Positions 40,393 to 48,592 of a stretch of DNA of 48,662 bases are shown piece by piece (the stretch's first letter is position 1; the number at the start of each line of letters is the position of its first letter). The DNA comes from Hymenobacter rigui. Lineage in GTDB: Bacteria; Bacteroidota; Bacteroidia; Cytophagales; Hymenobacteraceae. Location: contig NZ_RWIT01000024.1 of assembly GCF_003944715.1 (NCBI RefSeq), positions 1 to 48,662 of the forward strand. Reading direction: 5' to 3'. The position numbers and the translations under genes are program-made. Below the pieces are notes generated by a model. That model was given only the letters and a program-made list of their open reading frames with translations, was not told the DNA's origin and did no database searches.

Positions 40393-40422
40393 GGTTCATT
40401 GCCTGAATATTGGCTGATGCGC

Positions 40423-41817
40423 TTACAGGTGAATTACCTCGCCGTAGGCAGCAGCGGCGGCCTCCATAATAGCCTCACTCATTGTGGGGTGCGGGTGCAC
40501 GGCCTTAATGATTTCGTGGCCGGTAGTTTCGAGCTTGCGGGCTACCACTACTTCGGCAATCATTTCGGTTACGTTGGAGCCAATCATGTGGGCACCCAGC
40601 CACTCACCGTACTTCTTATCGAAGATAACTTTCACGAAGCCATCCTTCACGCCGCCGGCCGAGGCTTTGCCCGAAGCGGAGAAGGGGAATTTGCCCACCA
40701 GAATATCGTAGCCCTGTTTTTTGGCTTCTTCTTCGGTGAGGCCTACCGAGGCAATTTCCGGCGAGGCGTAAGTGCAGCCGGGAATGTTCTGGTAGTTGAG
40801 CGGCTCGGGATGGTGGCCGGCAATTTTCTCCACGCAGATGATCCCCTCGGCCGAAGCCACGTGGGCCAGTGCGGGGCCGGGCACGATGTCGCCGATGGCG
40901 TAGATGCCGGGCACGTTGGTCTGGTAGAAGTCGTCCACGAGGATGCGGCCTTTCTCTACTTTAATGCCCAGCTCTTCGAGGCCGATGTTTTCGAGGTTGG
41001 TCACCACGCCGGCGGCCGACAGCACCACGTCGCAGGCAATTTGCTGGTCGCCTTTGGCGGTTTTGATGGTTACGTTGCAGCCTTCGCCGCTGGTATCCAC
41101 TTTGGTTACCTCAGCCGAAGTCAGCACGTTTACGCCGATTTTCTTGAAGGATTTCTCCATCTGGCGCGATACTTCCTCGTCCTCCACGGGCACGATGCGG
41201 GGCAGGTACTCCACCACCGTTACCTCGGAGCCCATGGTGCGGTAGAAGTAGGCAAACTCCACGCCGATGGCACCGGAGCCCACTACTACGAGGCGCTTGG
41301 GCAGCTCGGGCAGCACCATGGCCTGGCGGTAGCCGATGATTTTTTTGCCGTCGATGGGCAGCGCCGGCAGCTCCCGGGCGCGAGCACCGGTGGCCAGAAT
41401 GATGTGTTTGGCCTCAATGGTGTCTTTACCGCCATCGGCCTTGGTAAGCTCAATTTTGCCAGGAGCCAGCAGCTTGCCGGTGCCCATGATGGCGTCAATC
41501 TTATTCTTCTTGAACAGGAAGTTGATGCCTTTGCTCATGCCATCGGCCACGCCCCGGCTGCGCTGAATTACCGCGCCGAAATCGTACCCAACGCCCTCGG
41601 CCGACAGACCATAGTCTTTGGCGTGGTTGAGGTACTCAAATACCTGAGCGCTCTTGAGCAGGGCTTTGGTAGGAATGCAGCCCCAGTTGAGGCAGATTCC
41701 GCCGAGCGACTCGCGCTCCACCACGCCTACTTTCAAGCCCAGCTGCGAAGCCCGAATAGCGGCTACATAGCCACCGGGGCCGCTGCCGATAACGACCAGG
41801 TCGTATTGCAATGCCAT
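40423..41817 (-). CDS. lpdA: Dihydrolipoyl dehydrogenase
   Basis: A 464-residue FAD enzyme (E3 of pyruvate and 2-oxoglutarate dehydrogenases, and of the glycine system). The FAD-binding motif is GSGPGG at 11-16 (MALQYDLVVIGSGPGG), and the redox disulfide is Cys42-Cys47 (GGICLNWGC). The C-terminal His443-Glu448 acid-base pair is present in HPHPTMSEAIMEAA. The frame extends upstream to 41853, but the start is MALQYDLV at 41817. A TAnnTTTG box lies 67 bases upstream. No E1 or E2 gene is in the window. Confidence 0.95.
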   Translation of the reverse strand: MALQYDLVVIGSGPGGYVAAIRASQLGLKVGVVERESLGGICLNWGCIPTKALLKSAQVFEYLNHAKDYGLSAEGVGYDFGAVIQRSRGVADGMSKGINFLFKKNKIDAIMGTGKLLAPGKIELTKADGGKDTIEAKHIILATGARARELPALPIDGKKIIGYRQAMVLPELPKRLVVVGSGAIGVEFAYFYRTMGSEVTVVEYLPRIVPVEDEEVSRQMEKSFKKIGVNVLTSAEVTKVDTSGEGCNVTIKTAKGDQQIACDVVLSAAGVVTNLENIGLEELGIKVEKGRILVDDFYQTNVPGIYAIGDIVPGPALAHVASAEGIICVEKIAGHHPEPLNYQNIPGCTYASPEIASVGLTEEEAKKQGYDILVGKFPFSASGKASAGGVKDGFVKVIFDKKYGEWLGAHMIGSNVTEMIAEVVVARKLETTGHEIIKAVHPHPTMSEAIMEAAAAAYGEVIHL

Positions 41818-41884
41818 AGTATGTTCAATTGAAGGTGAGGAAAGAAGACCCACCCGCAGCGGCTACGCCGGGACAAGGGCCGGG

Positions 41885-41892
41885 CAAAGATA
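41885..41892 (-). promoter_or_regulatory. Candidate -7 box for lpdA
   Basis: The minus strand reads TATCTTTG, a full match to TAnnTTTG, 67 bases before the ATG at 41817. A -33 motif is not evident. Confidence 0.45.
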
Positions 41893-42053
41893 GGCAGGCC
41901 GCGCTACTCTGCCACGTTGCGCCCGGGAAGTGAGGCGAACCGGCCCGGACAAAATTTTGTGCCGGAGCCCAGCCTTTACGGGTAGCGGTGCGTACAACGC
42001 CCGTTGACCATCGGCCAACACCTTGCTTCTGACTGCCTTTCTCGTTCACCGTC

Positions 42054-42791
42054 ATGAAATTACCCTTACTTTCCCTATTTGCTGGCTCCACCCTATTGTT
42101 GGCTGGCGCCTGTGCCCGGGGCACCACCGCCGATGTGGAGCGCCCTACCTCTGCCGCCCGCAACGTAGCCCGCGAAACCGCCCTGGCTCAGCGTGCTGAC
42201 TCTGTTGCCCGGCCTGCCTCGACTACGATGGTAGCTTCGGCCGCCCCGGCAATACCCCTACCCGTGGAAGCCGCCGCCCGCAAAACCAACGCCGACTACC
42301 GGGACGAAATCCGGATAGCGGACCAGAAGCTGAAGGTAAAGCCCCGTGACTACGATGCCCTGCTGATGCGGGCCAAAGCCAAAAGCCATCTGAAGGATTA
42401 TAAAGATGCCATGCCCGATTACAACGCGGCGCTGCGTCTGAAACCCGCCAGTGCTGAAGCGTACTACAACCGGGGCCTGAACCGTCTGAAAATGAAGGAG
42501 TACAGCGCCGCCATTGTGGATTTTAGCAAAGCGGTGAAGTATAACCCCGAGGACAAAGAGGCCTATTTTGGGCGGGGTGCGGCCAAAATGCAGCTGTTCA
42601 ACTTTAAAGGAGCCGTGCCGGATTTCGCCAAAGCCATCAGCATCGACCCGAATTACGCTGACGCCTACGAGTACCGCGGCATCAGCTACGCCTCCATCAA
42701 CAAGCCCGCCGAGGCCAAAGCCGACCTGGAAAAAGCCACCCAGTTAAACCCCGAAGCCGAAAAAAGCCTGCGCCGCTATACTGGTAAATAA
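42054..42791 (+). CDS. TPR-repeat lipoprotein
   Basis: A 245-residue protein with a signal sequence ending LLLAGAC (a plausible lipobox) and about four tetratricopeptide repeats from residue 75 on. Examples are YDALLMRAKAKSHLKDYKDAMPDYNAALRLKP, then AEAYYNRGLNRLKMKEYSAAIVDF and DKEAYFGRGAAKMQLFNFKGAVPDFAKAI. Such repeats build protein-binding scaffolds, and the partner is unknown. It is divergent from lpdA and ends at a terminator inside an inverted-repeat pair (42858-42894). Confidence 0.85.
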   Translation: MKLPLLSLFAGSTLLLAGACARGTTADVERPTSAARNVARETALAQRADSVARPASTTMVASAAPAIPLPVEAAARKTNADYRDEIRIADQKLKVKPRDYDALLMRAKAKSHLKDYKDAMPDYNAALRLKPASAEAYYNRGLNRLKMKEYSAAIVDFSKAVKYNPEDKEAYFGRGAAKMQLFNFKGAVPDFAKAISIDPNYADAYEYRGISYASINKPAEAKADLEKATQLNPEAEKSLRRYTGK

Positions 42792-42792
42792 C

Positions 42793-42957
42793 CGTCATTG
42801 CGAGGACGCAGGACGAAGTAATCCTTCCTTCCCGCAGCACCAATCCTTCCTCTACTCAAAAGCCCCTGACGCCAGCACGGACGGCAGGGGCTTTCTGCTT
42901 TTCTGCGTTTGCGCCCTGAAAAGGACGGATTACTTTGTCCTCCGTCCTCGCAATGAC
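42793..42957. repeat. Second dispersed-type inverted repeat pair around a terminator
   Basis: Arms at 42793-42824 (CGTCATTGCGAGGACG...) and 42927-42957 (...CGTCCTCGCAATGAC) are inverse with two mismatches. They differ from the 37123 family. The unit lies between convergent genes and encloses the hairpin terminator 42858-42894. Confidence 0.8.
42858..42894. terminator. Terminator between the TPR gene and the flavoenzyme gene
   Basis: AAAGCCCCTG and CAGGGGCTTT pair around a 16-base loop, inside the repeat pair 42793-42957. T-rich sequence follows. Confidence 0.75.
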
Positions 42958-42959
42958 CA

Positions 42960-44195
42960 CTACTTCCCTAGCAGCAGCTTCACGTAAAAGCTGGGTTGGC
43001 GCAGCCGTTCGCGCAGGTCGAGGTCCAGGAACATGTTGCTGATGGTTTCGGCCAGTGTAGGGTTGTTGGCGGCGCGGTTGGCAATGAAGTTGAACAGCCA
43101 GGGGTAGCCCAGCAGCCGCTGCATGGCCCGGCTCAGGCGCAGCTCCTGCCAGAGGCGGTTGTACACGGCTGCATCGTAACCTTTCAGAAAACCAGCCGAG
43201 AAATCCTGCGCGGCCAGGGCCCGGGCGGCCCAGTCGGCGGCGTGCCGGCCCGATACCATGGCGTGGCTGATACCTTCCCCCGAAAATGGGTCGATAAGGG
43301 AACCAGCGTCACCGAGCAACAGGTAGCCGGGGCCCGAGAGCGGGCGGCGCTTGGAGCCCAGCGGCAGCCCGAAGCCGCGCACCGGACCCAGCCGTTCAGC
43401 CATGGCAAACCGGTCCTTCAGGGCCGGGTGGGTATGCAGCATTTCCTCCAGCCGCTCCCGCAGCTTCACCTTCTTCCGGGATACGGCTTCGGTGAGCATG
43501 CCCACGCCCACGTTGGCCTCACCGTTGGGCAGCGGGAATACCCAGAGGTAGCCCGGCAGAAAGTCTTTGATAAAGTGCAGCTCGATGAAATTATCGGGGT
43601 GCAGGCCCTGCACACCCCGGTAGTAGGCCCGCAGACCGGCGCAATGGTGCTCGGGCTCCAGCTCGTGGCCGCCCACTACCCGCGCAAAGTGCGACTGGGC
43701 CCCGTTGGCCACCAGCAGCAGCCGGCAGGTGGCAATTTCCTGCCCGTCGGCCGCCAGCAGCCGCCAGCCGCCGCCGGGCAACGGCTCGTGGCGGGCCACG
43801 TCGGTATTTTCGCGAAAGTCGATTTCGGGGCGGCGGCGCACTTCTTCGATGAGGAAATTATCGAAGTGGATACGCTTGCTGATGTGGCCGGCGGCACGGT
43901 CGAGGGCGGGGTTGTAGCGGGGCTTGAACGGTACGGCCAGGCGGCGGCCGTTGGGGGCGTAGAAATCAATGCCCCAGCTGGGCAGCTGCATGGGCTCGGC
44001 GGCGAAACGGGCCGGCAATTCCTCCCCTATCCGACGCAGCTCACTGATGACTTTGCCGCTGAGCGCGTCGCCACACACTTTGTCGCGGGGGAAGGTGGCC
44101 TTGTCGAGCAGCAGGCAGCGGTGGCCGGCGTTGGCGAGGTGCAGGGCCGCTGTGGCTCCGCCCGGTCCGGCCCCGAGGATGCAGATATCGGTCAT
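42960..44195 (-). CDS. Geranylgeranyl-reductase-type FAD-dependent oxidoreductase
   Basis: A 411-residue flavoprotein of the geranylgeranyl reductase/Lube-type family. The Rossmann motif is GAGPGGATAALHLANAG at residues 8-24 and is followed by RDKVCGDALSGKV, the family PRDKVCGD signature. A second FAD motif, LLLGDAGSLIDPFSGEGISHAM, lies near residue 290. Family members reduce isoprenoid or tetrapyrrole side chains or hydroxylate substrates; here the substrate is not known, and a menaquinone or carotenoid role would be guesswork. It is divergent from fabG with 128 bases between the starts. Confidence 0.8.
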   Translation of the reverse strand: MTDICILGAGPGGATAALHLANAGHRCLLLDKATFPRDKVCGDALSGKVISELRRIGEELPARFAAEPMQLPSWGIDFYAPNGRRLAVPFKPRYNPALDRAAGHISKRIHFDNFLIEEVRRRPEIDFRENTDVARHEPLPGGGWRLLAADGQEIATCRLLLVANGAQSHFARVVGGHELEPEHHCAGLRAYYRGVQGLHPDNFIELHFIKDFLPGYLWVFPLPNGEANVGVGMLTEAVSRKKVKLRERLEEMLHTHPALKDRFAMAERLGPVRGFGLPLGSKRRPLSGPGYLLLGDAGSLIDPFSGEGISHAMVSGRHAADWAARALAAQDFSAGFLKGYDAAVYNRLWQELRLSRAMQRLLGYPWLFNFIANRAANNPTLAETISNMFLDLDLRERLRQPSFYVKLLLGK

Positions 44196-44310
44196 TTTGA
44201 GCTACTAGCTAGTAACTGTTGGCTGCTAGCTTATGAAAGAGAATAGGGCCGCAAGCTACAGCAAAGCAGGTAGTATCCGGCGAACTAAAAAAGCTAACAG
44301 CTTCTATTCC

Positions 44311-44318
44311 TATCTTCG
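44311..44318 (+). promoter_or_regulatory. Candidate -7-like box just before fabG
   Basis: TATCTTCG ends 5 bases before the ATG at 44324. It resembles TACCTTCG in front of the transporter gene at 20090. If real, transcription would begin near or at the start codon. Confidence 0.3.
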
Positions 44319-44323
44319 CCCTC

Positions 44324-45073
44324 ATGACTCAACTGCTCGACGGAAAAGTGGCCCTGATTACGGGCGCTTCCAAAGGAATTGGCCGCGCCATTGCGGTGTA
44401 TTTCGCCCAACAGGGCGCTCAGGTGGCCTTCACCTACCTTTCCAGCGTGGAGAAAGGCCAGCAGCTGGAACAGGAGCTGGCAGCTCACGGCACCAAAGTA
44501 AAAGGCTTCCGCTCCGACGCCTCCATCTACGCCGAAGCTGAAAAGCTGGTAGACGACGTGGTGGCCGAGTTCGGCAAGCTGGACATTCTGGTAAACAACG
44601 CCGGCATCACTCAGGATGGCCTGCTCATGCGCATGAGCGAGCAGCAGTGGGACCAGGTAATTGCCGTGAACCTGAAGTCGGTGTTCAACCTGACCAAGGC
44701 GGCCACCAAGCCCATGATGCGCGCCAAAGCCGGCAGCATCATCAACATGACCTCGGTAGTTGGCATCAAGGGCAACGCGGGTCAGGCCAACTACGCGGCT
44801 TCCAAGTCGGGTATCATTGGCTTCACTAAATCGGTGGCGCTGGAGCTGGGCTCCCGGAACATCCGCTGCAACGCCATTGCCCCTGGCTTCATTGAAACCG
44901 AAATGACCGACGCCCTCGACCCCAAGCAGGTGGATGAGTGGCGCAAGGCTATTCCGCTGAAGCGCGGCGGCAAGCCCGAGGATATTGCCAAAGCCACCGC
45001 CTTCCTGGCCTCCGATGATTCGTCGTACATCACCGGCCAGGTGCTGCAGGTGGATGGCGGCATGCTGACCTAA
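44324..45073 (+). CDS. fabG: 3-oxoacyl-[acyl-carrier-protein] reductase
   Basis: A 249-residue short-chain dehydrogenase for the ketoacyl reduction of fatty acid elongation. The cofactor motif is TGASKGIG at 13-20, NNAG is at 91-94, and the catalytic set is Ser144, Tyr157 and Lys161 (NMTSVVG; ANYAASK). A C-terminal GQVLQVDGGMLT is typical. Length and motifs fit FabG well, though other SDRs can look alike. It is alone on its strand, with a palindromic repeat 20 bases after its stop. Confidence 0.93.
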   Translation: MTQLLDGKVALITGASKGIGRAIAVYFAQQGAQVAFTYLSSVEKGQQLEQELAAHGTKVKGFRSDASIYAEAEKLVDDVVAEFGKLDILVNNAGITQDGLLMRMSEQQWDQVIAVNLKSVFNLTKAATKPMMRAKAGSIINMTSVVGIKGNAGQANYAASKSGIIGFTKSVALELGSRNIRCNAIAPGFIETEMTDALDPKQVDEWRKAIPLKRGGKPEDIAKATAFLASDDSSYITGQVLQVDGGMLT

Positions 45074-45093
45074 GTCTAAAAAACACTTCACTG

Positions 45094-45188
45094 AACGTCA
45101 TGCTGAGCTTGCCGAAGCATCTCTACCGAAGCTAATCAGATAGAATAGCACTACGGTAGAGATGCTTCGGCAAGCTCAGCATGACGTT
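45094..45188. repeat. Dispersed palindromic repeat, copy 5
   Basis: Perfectly inverted 35-base arms at 45094-45128 and 45154-45188 (AACGTCATGCTGAGC... and its inverse), with a T7 run after the second arm. It sits 20 bases after the fabG stop and may act as its terminator. Confidence 0.95.
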
Positions 45189-45206
45189 TTTTTGTATGGC
45201 AATACT

Positions 45207-45407
45207 ATGAAGCGTACTCTTTGCTTCTTATCTCTGATACCGATTACGCTTCTTTTTTTATGCATGCTAGTCTGGATTGGAATACAATTCTACAGGCCAT
45301 ATGCGCAGAGGAAAGCTGTTCTTGCCACGATACAGCGCTTTAATCAGGAGAATATAACCCGGCAGGCAGTTGAAATAGATACACTGGCCCCGACAGCTCA
45401 TAATTAA
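45207..45407 (+). CDS. Hypothetical small membrane protein, low GC
   Basis: A 66-residue protein with a long hydrophobic N-terminus (TLCFLSLIPITLLFLCMLVWIGIQFY, 4-29) and a polar tail with Gln and Asn (VLATIQRFNQENITRQAVEID). It is either a signal-anchor protein or a membrane peptide. The frame starts earlier (45162), but those residues (MLRQAQHDV) come from the palindromic repeat. The stop at 45407 is 6 bases before the YiiX-like gene start, so the two are co-transcribed. AT-richer than its neighbours. Confidence 0.55.
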   Translation: MKRTLCFLSLIPITLLFLCMLVWIGIQFYRPYAQRKAVLATIQRFNQENITRQAVEIDTLAPTAHN

Positions 45408-45413
45408 TTGTAC

Positions 45414-46091
45414 ATGCGTCGCCCTTTATCCATTGCGCTGGCCCTGCTGTTGATTGTAGCCGCTATGTCCGCCACGTACCTGCGGCACCGGTTTAGCCGG
45501 TTTCAGCGGCGGCACCGGGGCGAGCTGACGATTCTGTCCATTTCACTGCAGTTGCGCGAGGGGGATTTGGTTTTCCAGACTTCGCGCTCCGCTCAAAGCC
45601 AGGCTATTCAGCTGGCTACCCACTCGCCCTACAGCCACTGCGGCATGCTGTTGCGGCAGGGCGGCGAGTGGCAGGTACTGGAGGCCGTGCAGCCGGTGCG
45701 TCTCACCCCGCTGGAGCAGTGGATTGGGCGCGGCCGGGGGAGCCATTTCGTGGTGAAGCGCCTGCACGATGCGGACCAAGTGCTTACCCCCGCCACCCGG
45801 CGCCTTCTCCGACGCACCGGCCTGCACTACCAGGGCCGCGCCTACGACCTGTATTTCGGCTGGAGCGACGAGCGGCTGTATTGCTCCGAGCTGCTCTGGA
45901 AAACCTATCAGCAGGCCACCGGCCGCAAAATCGGGAAGCTCCAACGGCTGCGCGAGTTCGACCTTTCCCACCCCGCCGTGCAGGCCAAGCTGCGGGAGCG
46001 GTACGGTAGCCATCTGCCCCTGAATGAGCCGGTCATTTCCCCCGTTGCCATGTTCGATAGTCCGGAACTGGTGAAGGTGTTGCAACGGTGA
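45414..46091 (+). CDS. YiiX-like (permuted NlpC/P60) cysteine hydrolase
   Basis: A 225-residue protein, probably exported or membrane-attached by the N-terminal hydrophobic segment (RPLSIALALLLIVAAM). Domain markers of the YiiX/YebB permuted papain-like family are REGDLVFQ, THSPYSHCGMLL (His or Cys of the dyad) and YDLYFGWSDERLYCSELLWKTYQQ (catalytic Cys in YCSELLW). It may cleave peptide or amide bonds, possibly in cell-wall or lipid-linked substrates; the exact substrate is unknown. The ATG at 45414 is preferred over the TTG at 45408. Confidence 0.8.
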   Translation: MRRPLSIALALLLIVAAMSATYLRHRFSRFQRRHRGELTILSISLQLREGDLVFQTSRSAQSQAIQLATHSPYSHCGMLLRQGGEWQVLEAVQPVRLTPLEQWIGRGRGSHFVVKRLHDADQVLTPATRRLLRRTGLHYQGRAYDLYFGWSDERLYCSELLWKTYQQATGRKIGKLQRLREFDLSHPAVQAKLRERYGSHLPLNEPVISPVAMFDSPELVKVLQR

Positions 46092-46098
46092 GGCTGGC

Positions 46099-46118
46099 AT
46101 TCTTAACGCGTTGAGAAT
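46099..46118. repeat. Near-perfect 20-base palindrome after the YiiX-like gene
   Basis: ATTCTTAACGCGTTGAGAAT is symmetric except for a T/G pair. It lies 7 bases after the stop at 46091 and could mark a weak terminator or operator for pta. Confidence 0.4.
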
Positions 46119-46247
46119 TCAAAAAGACCGTCGTGCGGAGCGCAGCGGGCCACGCTGAGCATTGAATAGGGTAAATAACGCTGCCGACCACTTCAGCACT
46201 ATCTTGTCCCGCATCCGTAAGGGCTTCTGACTATTCTCGACTTACCT

Positions 46248-48338
46248 ATGAGCAAAGCCGTTTTCATTGCCACTGCTGAGCCGTACAGCGGCAAATCCGT
46301 TGTGACGCTGGGGCTGGTGCACCTGCTGCTGGGGCAGGCGCAGCGGGTCGGCTACTTCAAGCCCATCATCACGCCCCTTGCCGACGGCCAGCCCGACTAC
46401 CACATCCAGACAGTGCTGCAGCACTTCCAGCTGCCCCTCGCCTACCCCGACACCTACGCCTACACCGGCCAGGAGGCCCTGCGCATGGTGGAAGCCGGCC
46501 GCGCCGGGGAGCTGCTCGACACCATCATCCACCGCTTCAAGCAGCTGGAAGCCGCCCACGACTTTGTGGTGGTGGAAGGCACCGACTTCGTGGGCAGCAG
46601 CCTGGCCCTGGAGCTGGATTTGAACTGGCAGGTGGCCCGCAACCTGAGCGTGCCGGTAGTGCTGCTGATTTCGGGGTTGGGCAAAACCGTGGAGCAGCTC
46701 GTCAACGCCGCCCTGTCCATCCGGCGCGATGCGCTGGAAAGCGAGGTGCAGGTGCTGGCGTTGGTGCTCAACCGCGTGGCCCCGGAACAGCTGGACGAGG
46801 TGCGCGCCCTGCTCCGTGACCAGCTGCCGCCCGAAACGCAGCTGGCCCTCATTCCGGAAAGCCCGGCGTTGCGCAGCCCCACCATGCAGGAAATCCATGA
46901 CCAGCTGGGCGGGGAGCTGCTGTTCGGGGCCGACCAGCTCGCCAACCCCGTCGACCACTTCATCAACGGCTCGATGCAGGTGCCCAATTTTCTGCTGCGC
47001 CTGGAGGAAAACGTGCTCATCATCACGCCCGGCGACCGGGCCGACCTTATTCTGAGCGCCCTACAGGCCAATATGTCGGCCAACTACCCGCGCGTGGCGG
47101 GGCTGGTGCTCACCAGCGGCTACCGGCCCGAGGACTCGGTGCTGCGCCTGATTGAGGGCCTCCCCGTGGCCGTGCCCATGCTACTGGTGGAGTCGGGCAC
47201 GTTCCAGACCACCACCCGCATCGGCAACATTCAGGCGCGCATCGGGCCGCAGCAAACCAAGAAAATCCGGCTGGCCATCCAGACGTTTGAGCGCCACCTG
47301 GATGCGCCCCGCCTGTTGGAGCAGCTCAGCACGTTCGCGCCGCGCGGCCTCACGCCGCACATGTTCCAGTACCAGCTGCTGCAGTGGGCGCGCAGCCAGC
47401 GCAAGCACATTGTGCTGCCCGAAGGCAACGACGACCGGGTGCTGCGCGCGGCGGCCCGCCTGCTGGAACAGGACGTGGTGAGCCTGACTATCCTCGGCGA
47501 CCCGACCCAGATTCTGGCCGCCGCCAAGCGCCTCGGCCGCCCCCTGGACCCGCAGCGCGTGCAGCTGCTCGACCCGGCCAATTCCGCGCTGTTCCAGGAC
47601 TTCGCCGAAACCCTGTTTGAGCTGCGCCGCAGCAAAGGCGTGACCCTGGAAATGGCCCGCGACCTGATGACCGACGTGTCGTATTTCGGCTCGATGATGG
47701 TGTACAAGGGCTTGGCCGACGGCATGGTGTCGGGAGCGGTGCACACCACGCAGCACACCATCCGGCCGGCGCTGCAGTTTATCAAGACGCGGCCGGGCGT
47801 GTCGGTAGTGTCGTCGGTGTTCTTTATGTGTCTGCCGGATCGGGTGGCGGTGTTTGGCGACTGCGCCGTGAACCCCAACCCCACCGCCGAGCAGCTGGCC
47901 GAAATTGCCATTTCCTCGGCCGACAGCTCCCGGCGCTTCGGCATCGAGCCGCGGGTGGCCATGCTCTCCTACTCCTCCGGCACCTCCGGCGAGGGTGCCG
48001 ACGTGGACAAGGTACGCCAGGCCACCCAGCTCGTGCGCCAGCTCCGCCCCGATTTGCTGGTGGAAGGCCCCATCCAGTACGATGCCGCCGTGGACCCCGC
48101 CGTGGGCCAGCAGAAGCTACCCGGCTCGCCGGTAGCAGGCCAGGCCAGCGTGCTCATCTTCCCCGACCTGAACACCGGCAACAACACCTACAAAGCCGTG
48201 CAGCGCGAAACCGGCGCCCTGGCCATCGGCCCGATGCTCCAGGGCCTGAACAAGCCCGTCAACGACCTGAGCCGCGGCTGCACCGTCGACGACATCTACA
48301 ACACGGTGCTGCTGACGGCCATTCAGGCACAGGGCTAG
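46248..48338 (+). CDS. pta: Phosphate acetyltransferase
   Basis: A 696-residue enzyme interconverting acetyl-CoA and acetyl phosphate. The long form is recognisable: an N-terminal P-loop-like domain (FIATAEPYSGKSVVTLGL), a middle DRTGG domain (around 215-330), and a C-terminal catalytic PTA_PTB domain (IVLPEGNDDRVLRAAARLLEQ to NTYKAVQRETGALAIGPMLQGLNKPVNDLSRGC). Length is normal. The usual partner acetate kinase is not within the window and may lie beyond the insertion sequence. A strong terminator follows. Confidence 0.95.
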   Translation: MSKAVFIATAEPYSGKSVVTLGLVHLLLGQAQRVGYFKPIITPLADGQPDYHIQTVLQHFQLPLAYPDTYAYTGQEALRMVEAGRAGELLDTIIHRFKQLEAAHDFVVVEGTDFVGSSLALELDLNWQVARNLSVPVVLLISGLGKTVEQLVNAALSIRRDALESEVQVLALVLNRVAPEQLDEVRALLRDQLPPETQLALIPESPALRSPTMQEIHDQLGGELLFGADQLANPVDHFINGSMQVPNFLLRLEENVLIITPGDRADLILSALQANMSANYPRVAGLVLTSGYRPEDSVLRLIEGLPVAVPMLLVESGTFQTTTRIGNIQARIGPQQTKKIRLAIQTFERHLDAPRLLEQLSTFAPRGLTPHMFQYQLLQWARSQRKHIVLPEGNDDRVLRAAARLLEQDVVSLTILGDPTQILAAAKRLGRPLDPQRVQLLDPANSALFQDFAETLFELRRSKGVTLEMARDLMTDVSYFGSMMVYKGLADGMVSGAVHTTQHTIRPALQFIKTRPGVSVVSSVFFMCLPDRVAVFGDCAVNPNPTAEQLAEIAISSADSSRRFGIEPRVAMLSYSSGTSGEGADVDKVRQATQLVRQLRPDLLVEGPIQYDAAVDPAVGQQKLPGSPVAGQASVLIFPDLNTGNNTYKAVQRETGALAIGPMLQGLNKPVNDLSRGCTVDDIYNTVLLTAIQAQG

Positions 48339-48353
48339 TTTCGGCAGCCGCAC

Positions 48354-48395
48354 AAAGGCCCCGTTGCTTCAGGTGGAGCAGCGGGGCCTTTTTTA
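48354..48395 (+). terminator. Terminator of pta
   Basis: A 14-base stem (AAGGCCCCGTTGCT with AGCAGCGGGGCCTT, one G-U pair) is followed by a T6 run. It begins 16 bases after the pta stop. Confidence 0.9.
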
Positions 48396-48536
48396 ATTTA
48401 TATCGATTTATTATGTACAATGGTTTTCAGCTTGGCGAAGTGGGGGCAATCGAAGCACAAAACTTTAAATTTTCACAAAAGTTGAACCGAAGAACAACTG
48501 CTGAATTTTGCGCCAAATCCTCGATTTTGCCAAAAT

Positions 48537-48556
48537 TATAGCAGATTCGTGAACAG
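48537..48556 (+). repeat. Predicted terminal inverted repeat of the right IS630-like element
   Basis: TATAGCAGATTCGTGAAC... matches 125 down to 106 on the other strand at 17 of 20 positions and lies 56 bases before the transposase ATG. The AT-rich interval 48396-48536 is outside the element and contains no gene that I can see. Confidence 0.6.
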
Positions 48557-48592
48557 TTCGTCCTGGCTCCGTGCAGCTGCGTAGAATGGAAT

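Noticed and set aside
44203..44214. 12-base palindrome TACTAGCTAGTA upstream of the flavoenzyme
   Set aside because: Short, AT-rich and next to similar TAGC repeats; chance is likely.
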